Positions 37,496-49,099 of a stretch of DNA of 64,000 bases are shown piece after piece. The translations under genes and the position numbers were made by a program. Position 1 is the stretch's first letter, and each line of letters begins with the position of its first letter. The notes beneath the pieces are model-generated. The model had not been told where the DNA came from. It searched no databases and worked only from the letters and a program-made list of their open reading frames with translations. This DNA comes from Rhipidocladum racemiflorum (lineage: Eukaryota; Streptophyta; Magnoliopsida; Poales; Poaceae): the NCBI GenBank assembly GCA_036346355.1, contig CM070578.1, positions 13,902,501 through 13,966,500 of the forward strand. The letters run 5' to 3'.

Positions 37496-37806
37496 TGAAA
37501 GACAATAACCTTCAACTCATGTATGAAGTTCAAGGCAAAGGGGAGCTTGGAGAGCCACCTCTTCGAAGTGAGTCTTTTGGCATATGACCTTTTTCTAATG
37601 ATAATATCTGAAATAGTTCTCTGTTTGTCGGTTTGTTTTCTCTTTATGCTGAAGATTCTCATTGGTGCAGCTAGTGGCCTCGCCTTCCTCCATTCATTTG
37701 AAAGACAAGTCATTTACAGGGACTTCAAGGCTTCCAACATATTATTAGACTTGGTATGTAGCTCCAGAGTATGTTGCTACCGGTATGTTTATTGGACAGT
37801 CTGCAA
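37496..37806 (+). pseudogene. Receptor-like cytoplasmic kinase fragment
   Basis: Recognisable pieces of a plant RLCK-VII (PBS1/APK1-like) catalytic domain appear in order: a LMYE stretch and KGSLESHLFE (subdomain V, one frameshift between them), a GTGAGT intron-like gap, then IGAASGLAFLHS and QVIYRDFKASNILLD (subdomains VIa-VIb). A jump follows, with the DFG loop missing, to YVAPEYVATG (subdomain VIII) in another frame. The N-lobe ATP-binding region and the C-terminus are absent, so it cannot be a working kinase. It sits between CACTA-like termini, which suggests capture by a transposon rather than decay in place. Confidence 0.75.
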
Positions 37807-38116
37807 TCTACACCAGTAGGCACATAACACAACATGTTTTGACAGCACTAAATACTGATTGAGTGTATCTTTCATGCAATGCTAGGCCACCTCACTACTA
37901 AAAAAAGGAATATATTAGACCCCTCAGGCTATGAAATAAGAGCAAGCATTGTTATCTCTTGAAAGTGTAAGTGCAAGTATGGTAATTGTAATGTATTCTA
38001 CCGATTTGGATCTGTGACCATCACAGTGTTATATATATACATCAGGATTTTTGGAATTTATGTGTTGGAACTTGTCTTTTTAGCAGCATTTGGGATTTCT
38101 TTCAATCCATGGACTA

Positions 38117-38533
38117 TCATACTATAGTTTGGTTTAAATGAAGAGTAACTATCATTATCTTTTGAGTTGTAGTCATGGTATTTCTAGTTGACAATATTAT
38201 TTTCATAGATGCTCCAAAATTACCATGACTTGGATGCTTCAAATTTTGGAGCATCCAAATCATGGCAAATAGTGCTGGTAGCAACAGCACAACAGGTGGC
38301 TCCAATAGTTCTAGTATCTCCAGTGGTTGAGGATGGTCGTCGAAGAAGATGTCCCTCTTGGGCCACTGGATGAATGTGCTAACGGTATCCCCTAGTGTCA
38401 CGATCTCGTCGTTTGGGAGTATCTCCAATGGAATGGCAAAGCAATGTTTATGTATGAAGTTGGCATTCACCTTTGCATAACCCGGTGCTACTAGACGACC
38501 ATGAATAGTTATCACACGATCTGATGGATACAT
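38117..38533 (-). pseudogene. CACTA-associated protein fragment (DUF8039-like)
   Basis: The minus-strand frame contains VHGR-type and GYAKVN motifs (ITIHGRLVAPGYAKVNANFI), then a LGDTVSTFIQWPKRDI block. This is the pattern of the C-terminal domain found beside TNP2-type transposases in grass CACTA elements. Upstream on the same strand (38700-38990) lies a charged stretch (RAKDEREERR) followed by stops, again typical of the same gene. Only a broken part is present, and the catalytic transposase is absent. Confidence 0.55.
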
Positions 38534-38989
38534 GTGCCCCTAAGCAACATGCAAGGGAACAGAGCCATAGGCAAGCCTCAATTGCAAATTGCACCGCGTG
38601 GTTTCCTATATAACGATACACAATTAGCTAATGTGTCCAACATGACTATATATAGAGCATTCGAGGTATATATATTAATTACCTCAATATCATCGATAGG
38701 AAATTTATTGTCGTCTTGTTCTGTGTGAGGGACAGACACATAGTTGCTTCGACAATTAGTGGATATGAATTGCGTTGGTGCTTATGCGGTTTGCGCGGTC
38801 CGTGCGTGCCTCTCTGCATCACTTTGCTCAATCCTTGCCTCAAAGCTTCTTATCTAATAATTGAATTGCACTTTCAGCCTTTCCTCAACCCTTTCCTCAT
38901 CATTGCTATTCGCCGTTCCTCACGCTCGTCTTTGGCTCTCTGTATTTTCAGGGCTAGATCTGAATTAATTGGACCAACCCCTGTTACCG

Positions 38990-40330
38990 AGTGAGGACGT
39001 ATATTCAGATTCTGTACCAGGCAAGTTCATTGATCATCAATTTATTAAATGCTTTCTAAATGTTTCCTTATTACAAATGTCACCCTTGCATTGAAAATTA
39101 TTTTTACAATTTGGAGAATACTAGATTGGTGCAATGATTGGAAGTGTGAATGGGAAAATGAATGAAATGATGGGTTGGAAAATGAATATGGTGTTAGTAT
39201 GGAGATTAGGAAAGGAGCTAGATAGTGTGAGTTATTATGGTGGGTAAGGGACGTCGATGAGAAGGATTGTTATGCTGGTGGGGTCCTCTACATAAGTTAT
39301 TATATAAGGTTAAACAAACTAACACTTGGGCACTGAGTCATAAATCAGTATCAACCATAGTGTGAGAAATCGGTCAGAAAAGGTTATCCTTTGAAGGTAT
39401 TAGAATCTCCACATTGGGTAAATTCTGTAAAGGCGTACCCTTAGGATATGCTGGTAGGCCTGTGGGGGTATTGGTTCCGACATAGTGGCGGTATATTTGA
39501 AGCCATGGATAGAGTTACTGCTGACGAGTGAGCGTCAGGGTACAACTGTATCTGCGAGTTGTGGAGCAGCCTGGGAGAGGTGTCCACACTCGAGTACAGG
39601 GTTGGAGATCTAGTACTGGATTAGTGATAAACATTCTGGGGCATCATAATGTCAGTATGGGTAAAGTGGTACAAACCCGCGCATGGTAAAATCATGATTC
39701 ATGCCAGTCTCTTGGAGTGGAGACTATGGAAGCTAAGTCTGTCTCATATACAGTGTTGGTAGTGTCTTTTGAAAAATTAAAATGAACAACTTTTAGAGAA
39801 AACTTATTTCTGTAAAAACTAAATTTGAGGGAAGGTGATAAGTTGATGGATTAAATTGGATTGAGAGAAAAAGTCATACAATGCAATTTCTTTGCTATTA
39901 ATACTTGCTGAGTACTCCTGTACTCACTCTTGCTTAAATCCCCCCTTGCTTAGAAGGTGAGTTCCATGGATCCACCTCCGAGGCCTAGAGTGAGGATGAT
40001 TCGCAGGACCAGGATCTACATGAGGCAGATTACTACTATTGCTACTACTACTTACAGGAGGACTAAGGAGTTTAGAGGATCGTTCCCTAGCAGGTCGTAT
40101 CCTATTAGACCGATACCTTGTCCTGAGAGGTCTTCAGGGAAATAAAAGTTGTATTGTATTTCTACTGTACTTGGTTCTACTTGTATAATTAGCATATGGG
40201 CATCTAACCTACGTGGCATAATGGTTGTAATAAATGTATCATTTTCAGTCTCTAATTATTGTTCTATTGTAACACTCAGAATACGATGTAGTAGCTGATA
40301 AAGTATTAGGTTGTCCAATATTTTATTAGC
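38990..40330 (+). repeat. LTR-like fragment (copy E)
   Basis: Non-coding, with the same ordered landmarks as copies A and C: AAGTTCATTGATCATCAATT near 39025, GGTAAAGTGGTACAAACC near 39660, and the GAGTAC/GTACTC hairpin at 39910-39925 followed by ACTCTTGC. The short frame at 39957-40145 has no family. The boundaries are approximate. Confidence 0.4.
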
Positions 40331-40372
40331 TACTGTGCTGAGATCTCAGCGTAATGATAGTGAAGCTATTAA

Positions 40373-40515
40373 GAGAGGTGCTTCTATGCTCTTTCTTTTT
40401 AAAGTTGCACAAATATTAAAGCATGAATGAAGAGTAGATGAGGATTCCTTACCCATTCGTTTACTTTAAGATTTGTGCAACTTATATTAGGAGGGAAAGC
40501 ACAGAAGCACCTCTC
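40373..40515. mobile_element. 143-bp MITE, second full copy
   Basis: Termini GAGAGGTGCTTCTATGCTCT and (reversed) GAGAGGTGCTTCTGTGCTTT; inner foldback AAAGTTGCACAAATATTAAA. The flanks AGCTATTAA (40364-40372) and AGCTACTAA (40516-40524) form a 9-bp target duplication with one mismatch. Same length and family as 17450-17592. Confidence 0.85.
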
Positions 40516-40524
40516 AGCTACTAA

Positions 40525-41306
40525 TTATGTGGGCTAATTATTCGGGTCAACACAGTGCATCTCCTAGTGGGACTGGCCATGGTTTATACTTCATAGTCAT
40601 ATATAGCCTTTCAGACTAACTTCTAGTTGTTTGTAATATGGATACGGATATGAATCCAAATATTCAAAGAGCTATTATCTTTGTCGTGATGCAAAAAAAT
40701 CTATGTACAAAAAAAAGCATCATTTACTAGCACTAGTAACTTGTAAGTAGAATGGGGACAAATGGATACTATTGTTTCAAATTGTCCCACGGCAACCATT
40801 GGCTAGCTTCTTACTGTTCTATTGTGGATTTCTTGTTCTCGTCGGCAAGCGCACCGGCGGCCGATCATAGAATTTTGTGATGATACGTGTTGTAATTTGT
40901 AGCATCCACTCCGCGCGCTGCAAACCACTGCCGTGTGTGTCACCGCAAGCATCAACGTCGCCCCTGCTGTTCTGTAGACCGAAACCACTGTGAAACAATG
41001 ATCTGAGAGAGGTCTCTCTTCAATCTGTCTCTCTCTCTCCTCTACATATAAGTTTTAGTAACAAAATAAAGATACAAACTATTGGAGTGGTTGTTTCTAA
41101 ACTCCCATTTAACCACTCTCCTCTGGTAACAAGGTATAGTAACGAGCCATTGCGACTTTGCGAGTGCCCTGAGTGCCTACTTAAGAACTCAACCCTCCAA
41201 TACAAGCACCTGTTCTTATAGGTGGTTACATTCTCCCACAAACTCTCAAGCACCAGGCATTGATGCTTAAGTTCTGACAAATTCTCTCTGAAACGTGGCA
41301 AGAAAC
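40525..41306. other. Gene-free intergenic region
   Basis: No gene recognised. The minus-strand frame at 41020-41301 ends at the hAT element and has no family resemblance. Confidence 0.4.
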
Positions 41307-41960
41307 TAGGGGTGGAAAAAAAAACTCGAAACTCGCGAGTTTAACGAGTACTCAGAAACTTGACTCGACTCGACTCGAACTCGTTACTTAACGAGTCAAG
41401 TTGAGTTGGTTTTTGAGCTCGTTAAGTTAACGAGTTAAACGAGCGAGCTAACGAGTTTAACGAGTTTGGAAAAAAAGAAGATAAGCTTTGTATTGTCTTA
41501 TGCAATATGCATCTTACCCATGTAGGAACTTGATGTTTCTAATATGTAGTAGATAAGCTTGCTGTCTTTTTTCGAGTTTGCCTTACAGTTTAGCCTATCG
41601 ATCATCTATATTCTTCATTAATCTGTACTACACCTGTTGGAATCGGGAATGTCATCTATATTTGAGCACCTCTAGCTGAATGTTATGAATTATGAATTTC
41701 CATTTTCTAGTCATTTCTATCCATCATTGTTCTGCAGTAATCCCATGTTTGAGTGTTTGAGATATCTAATGCATGCTTTGTTGCTCGCATTTATAACGAG
41801 CTTAACGAGCCAACTCGAGCCAACTCAAGTTTATAACGAGTCGAGCCGAGTTGAGTTTTCACCTCGTTAAGATAACGAGTCGAGTCGAGCTGGCTCGTTG
41901 TCTTCACGAGTTAACCGAGTCAAGTCGAGTCGAGTCGAGTCAGCTCGATATCCACCCCTA
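41307..41960. mobile_element. Non-autonomous hAT element with ACTCG/CGAGT subterminal arrays
   Basis: Inverted termini TAGGGGTGGA and (reversed) TAGGGGTGGATATCGAGC. A perfect 8-bp target duplication CAAGAAAC lies at 41299-41306 and 41961-41968. About 180 bp at each end is saturated with CGAGT/ACTCG/GTTAACGAG motifs, the usual binding sites of hAT transposases. The 654-bp body has no transposase gene, so it must be mobilised in trans. The perfect duplication suggests a fairly recent insertion. Confidence 0.9.
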
Positions 41961-41968
41961 CAAGAAAC

Positions 41969-43308
41969 CACCTCTAAAGACCTATTAGAGATGCTCTAAT
42001 ATTACCAAACTGATAGATTAATAGGCTGACATACCACAGTCTTTTATTTTGCTTTCTTGTCCTACCTACTCTCTGATGTATGATCTACCTTGATGGATTC
42101 TGCATACTTCATTTGGCCTATTTTGGATCTGAGAAGGTTCCAGTCTTCATACTCGTTAACAATTTACGGCTCTCTGCTCATCAGTTTGTACTATCGACTG
42201 TCGAGTTGTTTTATTCCAACATATTCAAGTGTAATTGGGATTTCATGCATTTATCAATGTATTATTCAGAACTGATGTCCGTTTTTACTCAAGGGCACTC
42301 TACCGACTATTTCTAATATTTTCCTGTTTTTGTTGCAATCAGCAAGAATTAAACCCATTACCATATGCCACAAATCTTGAATTCGATAAACGGTGACAAC
42401 TGACAACTACTGATTGAAGAAAGATTTATAATTCCGACTGCAGCGGCTTTAATTACCTTTTCTTGTTTAGAAGATATGCACATTTTCTAATTTTCTCCCT
42501 TTATCCTGACATGGTACCTGCATTTTCAATCTTAGACGTTTCCTATCCAATCTGGCAGTCCCACAACAACTGTGTGCAAAGACTGAGTAATGCTGGTGCA
42601 TGAGTTCGGGGTGGATTTGTCAATATCCTAAGTGGATATAATTATTGTTTGTCTGGAGCTTTGAGGCCACATACTGCAGAGCACTGATAGGACAAACTAC
42701 TTTTTTGTGACCTCATCTGTAGATAACCCAAAATCAAACACATTTCAAAACCTTTCATGATGTTTGTCCATCGGCATGCTTCATGAGGGTGTACTCTTTT
42801 TGATGTTTGATGTCACCTTTTAGCTGCTGCTTGAATGGATGAGGTGAATTAGACGTTCCATTGGCAAGTTGAAATAAGGCCAATCACCAACAGTAGTTCT
42901 GGTCCCGGGCCACCTTTTTGGTATTCAATTAAGTTTTGGTTTTTGGTGAAGTACTTCTGTTGCCCATCTGATGTCATGTTATGGAATTACTACTACTTCC
43001 TCAATGATATATTATTAGACCATACTGAAAACATATGAAATGTTACTTCTATTCCTGTGTTCAGTTTCTGATTTTGTCTGGAAGGTGTGGAACCTTTGTA
43101 AACCTACCAGTTAGTTAAGATTTAATACATAACTAAGGTTACATACTTGATGCACCCCAGATGGTAAGTGCAATATGGAATGCAGAAGGTAGGAAACCAT
43201 ACAGAGAACATAATAATTGAATAAAGAACAATATGTTAATCTTTTTTTTTTCCATCTGATGATTTACCTTATCAAAATGAAATGGCATGAAGTTGTACTG
43301 GGTGCTAA
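41969..43308. other. Gene-free intergenic region
   Basis: No gene recognised. The text continues directly at 54753 once the Gypsy insertion is removed. No coding continuity across the insertion was seen. Confidence 0.4.
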
Positions 43309-43313
43309 CATAC

Positions 43314-43926
43314 TGTTTGCACCAAAATTCGGCATGTATTGAAATCGGTCTAAAAATAAAAAAAGGTATTCGTACAGAATCGGTAAACGACTCGGAAAAG
43401 ATCCGTTTCTAAAAAAGGAAAGGAAATCGGATAAGAGGCCGATACGGGTAAATACACCGTATCCATGTGCGACTCGGATCGGCCAGGCGTGTTATAAAAG
43501 GGGGGGGACGCCAAGCAAAGGGAATCAATCAATTCCAACAACACCTACTTTTTACAGCCTTTTCTTTTACATTGCTTTAGCTTCATAGATTTCTCTGCAA
43601 GTCGACGGAATCAACATAGCTGCGCATCGCCGATTGTTGATTTTGGCCGATTTCACCCAGGTTTGATTTGCTTCGTTTTGTTGCGCATCGCCTTCCCGAA
43701 GCCGATTTTACCTTATATCCGGATCAACTGTAACTGGTTGATCTAGTTATCTCCTAATCGGTTTTTACCGACTAGCGAAAAGCCGATAGATCTTTGTTTA
43801 TCGGCTTTGATCGAATTACAAATTCTACCTTGTCGATTTCAGGTCAAATCGACTGGCACGCTCTGCAAACCCGGTGTTTGTCTTGTGTGTTCGAGGCTGA
43901 AAACCCCCTTCACGTTTTAGCGAACA
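43314..43926 (+). repeat. 5' LTR of the Gypsy element
   Basis: 613 bp, TG...CA ends, nearly the same as the 3' LTR. The region around 43493 (TTATAAAAGGGGG) looks like a TATA box. Confidence 0.92.
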
Positions 43927-44082
43927 TATTTTGGCACGCCCGGTGGGACCCCAAAGAATGTCGCCAACCGACAAGCCCATGATCACCGATATCAACACCG
44001 ATGCCATAATCGCGCCTCGGATGGCCGATTTAACCCCGAGCAACGGAAAGAAATCGAAGACCGAAAGGCGGCTCTGGAGGAA

Positions 44083-46387
44083 ATGATGCTACGATGCTTC
44101 CAGAAAACACGCCGTGGCGTTACTCAAAAGATTGCACTCCCAAGCATCAATCCTATCGGAGATTCAACATCTGAATCGGTAGCCGATACGCACCGCTCAA
44201 GCCGATTTATCAAGTATGATCGAGCAATCATCCATCACGCATTGATTAACCAGTCATCGGCTCTAGTATCCACATTAAAGCCGATGATAGAAAATAGTGT
44301 GAAAACGATTGCTCAGGAATTAGCTGCGTCTGGAAACCTGCTAGATCCACCACAAACCATCCCTACATACCCAGTGTATTCTATAACGCCTAACACCAAC
44401 ACGATGGCGTGTCACTCATGCACCTATTATGATGCCAACTCAACCTCTTGTTTTGAAACCAAGCATACAGAGAGATGGATTCACACACTACCATGGGCAC
44501 ACGGATGGGGCCAAAATAAGCGCATCAAGTCAGTCAGATGGGCCCTCCAATCGCATCGGGATATCGGCTTATCAGCCGATCGAAGCAGTCGAGTTCATGA
44601 TCACGAGGAACCACAACCATAAAACAAGCGCCGTATAGAGTAGTGCCGTACGCACCCATACCCGATGCATTAGGTTTTAATCGTGATTATGGCACAGTGC
44701 CAAGACCTCCTGAAGTGCGATTTGGACAAAGACCCGAGTTTGCACTCGGGGGGCAGGGCACGAACAATGAAAATTGGCAATGTCCGGCTGCGCCACAAGC
44801 CGACAATGTTAATTGGGCAGAACAAATCGCCAATGTTTTGAGAGAAACGATTCGGTTCTGACCCAGAGGAAGGGTAATCGGCTATAGGAAGCCGTATCCC
44901 GATTACATAGACCGAATGCCATACCCCCACAACTTTAGGATACCAGACTTTGCTAAATTCTCAGGTGATGATTCTGTTACCACAATTGAGCATATCGGAC
45001 GGTTCATGGCTCAATGTGGGGAGGCTGCACAGTCCGATGGGTTAAAAATTAGATTGTTCCCCTTATCATTATCTGGCACTGCATTCACTTGGTTCACAAA
45101 TCTACCACCTAATTCAGTTTATATATGGAACGATTTAGAAAGCCGATTCCATGAGTACTTCTTTTCGGGAACTATGTAGCTTAGGATTTCGATCTTAGTT
45201 CAGTCCGATGTATATGCGAATCGGTCTCTGATTATATCAAGAGATTTCGGGGCGTACGGAATAGATGCTACAGTGTAACATTACCCGACGATCAATTGGC
45301 CGACCTAGCGTTCCAAGGGTTAATCCCTCCATTAAAAGAAAAGTTATCGGGCCAAGAGTTCCCCGACTTAGGCCACCTACTCCATCGCGTATCGGCACAT
45401 GAGAGCCGGTATGCAGAAATCAAAGGGTTTAAAGATAGATTTAAACCAAACAGCAACGAAAAGGCCAAAATAAACATGATAGAGTACAATTCGAGCGATA
45501 CCTCTGAGGATGAAACAGAGGTGAACATAGCCGAGTGGGCCAAAGGCTCTAAAAAGCCGCTCGTATGCTCTCTACTTAAGCCGACAAAGAATAAGGCGGA
45601 AGTCAAGTACTCGTATGATGTGTCAAAGTGTGACAAGATATTTGATCTATTGCTACAAGAAAAACTCATAAGGTTACCAGAAGGGCACATCATACCATCG
45701 GCCGAGGAAATTAAAAAGCGAAGGTATTGCAAATGGCATCATTCATTCTCCCATAATACTAACGATTGCAATATTTTTCGACAACAGATTCAATCGGCCA
45801 TCGCCGATGGCAGGCTAAAATTTGCGGAAGAATCGGCTATGCAGATAGATATGAGCCCTTTTCAAGTCAACATGGTTCAATGTTCACGAAAAGAAAAGAG
45901 GCCTGCGGAAGAAGATAAGCCGACTAAGGGAATTGTATCACGGGACGAGACAGTGCAGATTACTATCGGTTCTATACAAATAGAAGCCGATAGGAATGGA
46001 CAAAACTCAAGAACGGTAAAACCAAGAGGGGACTTGGAGGTCGGTAAATGGTATCGGGCTGAGAGGGCTCCAAGAAAAGCCGATTTCAAACCAAAGCCGA
46101 CCTTCTCACAACTCTTGGGGAAGTATGAAAGGGTAAGTCAGAGGTGTGACCTTCAACGCCGGAGGTGTGACCTTCAACGCCACCAGAATCTGCATCGACT
46201 AAGGCAAAAGAGGGACGAGCGTTGGCAGCCAGATATATCATGTCGGCCAACTACTGAAGAAGAGAAACATCGACAATGTCCCTTTTGGCAGTTTTGCTGG
46301 GAGAGAGGGATGACTTTGCCAACAGTTGTGTCTTGTCCTATGCAACACTCATCTCAGATATCGGCCACTTGGCCTCAGAAAAGATAG
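44083..46387 (+). pseudogene. Gypsy gag, broken
   Basis: The capsid region is visible at 44880-45420 (PYPHNFRIPDFAKFSGDD, then a GTAFTWF block and a DLESRFHEYF block), typical of plant Gypsy retrotransposon gag. A CCHC-like cluster follows (YCKWHHSFSHNTNDC, about 45724-45770), then a second Cys-rich patch CPFWQFCWERGM near 46280. The frame is broken by TGA at 44859, TAG at 45177, a frameshift just after 45180 and further frame changes before 44643. A short in-frame duplication RCDLQR(R) is seen near 46140-46180. Confidence 0.8.
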
Positions 46388-47489
46388 GTTGTCTAGACCG
46401 ATATACAATCATCCAGATATGAGAAGCAGTAGGCCGATCCATGAAAGATTGTCAACATCAGAGCAAGGCGAGTCCTCCCGAAATCAGGAACTATCGGCTA
46501 ACACAGGTAGAATGGAATCTGACAGCGAGATGAGCAATTTAGCCGGAAAAATACGAAAGCCGATAGAACCTAAACCTAGGTGGTGCCCTCCAGGTCTCAG
46601 CAAATCACAACGCAGAAGGCTTCAGCGATTGAAAACACAAGAAGAAAGGGAGGCCGAAAAGGAGAGCGAGAGGGATCGGATGTTCAATAAGTTAAGACCG
46701 GTACCAATTTTGAAAAAGGAGTGGAGAAAGAAGGAACAGATCGATAGTGATTCAGACCAATCGATCGAATCCGGTTCTCCAATGATACGGGATAATACGC
46801 CACCGATGGATATAAACATGGCATTCGCTCTACCTGCTGAGTTCAAAACCGAAGAATCGGCTGAAGAAGTATTCGCCCAATTATGCCTCGGAGCACCAGA
46901 CGCTGTGTTCGAAAAGCCACAGGACATGCATCGGCATCTGAAACCATTATATCTGAAAGGGTATATTAATGGCCGACCGATATCTCGTATGTTGGTCGAT
47001 GGCGGGGCGACAGTCAATCTCATGCCATTAAGTACTTTCAGAAAATTGGGTAAAGCCGATGAAGATTTAATCAAAACCAATATGGTGCTAAATGACTTCA
47101 CGGGAGACCCAACCGAGGCTAAAGGCGTAATGGTGTCGGAGTTGACAGTCGGTAATAAAACTTTGCCGACTGCATTTTTTGTTATTGAAGCCAAAGGCAA
47201 TTACAGCGTGCTCCTTGGGCGGATCGATCCATGCCAATTGCTGTATTCCATCAACTATGCACCAAAAATTGGTGCAGTGGAACGATGATACAGTAGAAGT
47301 CGTACCGGCCGATACATCGGCTCATATCGCCATGGCTAGCCCTGACACCAATTGGCCACACGAAGAAGCCGAATGTATATCAGGTAAAGCCTTGGACAAT
47401 TGCGATTTTATCTGCGTTGAGAAGTCAGGATTCAAGCCGATCAGCGTTAAACCCAACACGTTTGATCGGACAGACGAAGTAGTAAGAAG
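46326..47489 (+). pseudogene. Gypsy aspartic protease region, broken
   Basis: The frame 46326-47288 contains the protease active-site region GRPISRMLVDGGATVNLMP and a second block NYSVLLGR. DGG in place of the usual DTG/DSG is seen in many plant Gypsy proteases. A frameshift near 47222 moves the coding frame to 47179-47508. A second shift near 47485 leads into the reverse transcriptase frame. Confidence 0.75.
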
Positions 47490-49080
47490 ATGGAGCACAA
47501 GACACTAGCAAAGCTACAGGAAAAGGCCAGGAGCTATCGGCAAGAGGGATACGAAGAGGCTGTTGAGGATTTTGAAGAAGAAAGAAAAGGGTTAGGATTT
47601 ACTTCTGCCGATTTGCTCGAAGAGATCGATATTGGGGAAGGTGATAGCAAAAGACCAACGTTTGTAAGTGCTAAATTAGAACACGGTTATAAAGCAAAGT
47701 TGGTCGAAATACTCAAGAAGTATAAAGATTGCTTTGCATGGGAGTATTATGAAATGCCAGGTTTGAGCCGACAGCTAGTCGAACATCGGCTACCTATAAA
47801 ACCTGGGTATCGGCCATTCAAACAGTACCCAAGGCGGTTTAATCCTACGTTGTATGACGCTATAAAGGAAGAAATAGGACGATTGCTAGAGGCACAGTTT
47901 ATCCGGCCTTGCCGATACGCGGAGTGGGTCTCAAACATCGTCCCTGTGAAGAAGAAAAATGGCAAACTTAGGGTATGTGTCGATTTTAGAGATTTGAATA
48001 AAGCTACACCAAAAGACGAGTACCCGATGCCTGTAGCCGATATGCTTATCGATGCTGCATCTGGGAATAAAATCATAAGTTTTTTGGACGGAAACGCCGG
48101 ATACAATCAGATATTCATGGCCGAAGCCGATATACCCAAAACGGCTTTCAGATGTCCGGGGGCTTTAGGGCTATATGAATGGAAAGTTAAGACCTTCCGT
48201 TTAAAAAATGCCTGTGCTAATTATCAACTTGCTATGAAACATATTTTACATGATTTGATCTTAAATAATGTGTAAATATAAATTGACGACTTATTTGTAA
48301 AATCCAAAGAAGACTGGCAACATTTAGCCGATCTGGAAAAAATGTTCGAAAGCACAAGGTTACATGGGTTAAAAATGAACCCTCTCAAATGTGCTTTCGG
48401 AGTATCGGCTGGACAATTTCTGGGGTTTACGGTGCATGAAGGAGGGATTGAAGTAGACCAAACCAAAGTGAAAGCCATAGCCGATACTAAACCGCCGACG
48501 AGCAAAAAGGAGTTGCAGGTGTTGATTGGAAAAATCAACTACTTGCGACGTTTTATCTCAAACTTGTCAGGGCGTATTCGGGCCTTCACACCGCTGCTGA
48601 AAATCAAAAATAACCAAAAGTTCGAATGGGGTGCCGATCAACAAAAAGCCTTCGACGACATAAAGAGTTATCTGATGAGTCCACCAGTATTAACCGCGCC
48701 AAAACACGGTATACCTTTTAGACTATATATATCGGCTGAGGGTGATTCGATTGGGGCAGTTTTAACACAAGAAGCCGATAGGAAGGAGCGAGCAATATTT
48801 TACTTAAGCCGACGTCTTTTAGATGCAGAAACCAGGTATCCCCTAGTAGAAAAATTATGCGTGTCATTATATTTTGCTTGCACCAAGTTAAGACATTATA
48901 TGCTGGCTTCCAATTGCGTCATAATATGCAAAACCGATGTAGTTAAGTACATATTATCGGCGCCAATCCTGCGGGGTCGGCTTGGTAAATGGGCATACGC
49001 CTTAACAGAGTTCGAGTTATCCTATGAGTCGGCTAAATCTGTGAATGGACAAGTCAGTGGCCGATTTTATCACAGAAGTG
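47490..49080 (+). pseudogene. Gypsy reverse transcriptase and RNase H, interrupted at the active site
   Basis: Reverse transcriptase blocks are in order: RPFKQYPRRFNPTLYDAIKE, WVSNIVPVKKKNGKLRVCVD, FRDLNKATPKDEYPMP, FLDGNAGYNQI and FRCPGALGLYEWKV. Two TAA stops (48273 and 48279) fall exactly at the catalytic motif, where the residue before IDD is lost. The same frame resumes (DDLFVKSK) through the connection domain and the first RNase H (RLYISAEGDSIGAVLTQ, AIFYLSRRLLDAETRY). The frame remains aligned on both sides, so point mutations rather than indels inactivated it. Confidence 0.88.
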
Positions 49081-49099
49081 AAACATTAGTAGGAACAAC

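Larger units (their letters stand above)
37097..38990. mobile_element. CACTA-type transposon remnant with a captured kinase fragment
   Basis: It opens with CACTACTACAAAATGATA at 37097, a canonical CACTA terminus. A second such start, CACTACTAAAAAAAGGAA, lies at about 37888. Subterminal motifs such as AATAGTGATAGATGATTCGG follow. Inside lie a receptor-like kinase fragment (37496-37806) and, on the minus strand, a protein typical of CACTA elements (38117-38533). A matching right terminus (ending GTAGTG) was not found, so the element is truncated or two elements are nested. Confidence 0.55.

Noticed and set aside
41020..41301. 93-codon minus-strand frame next to the hAT element
   Set aside because: No family resemblance; repeat-rich surroundings.
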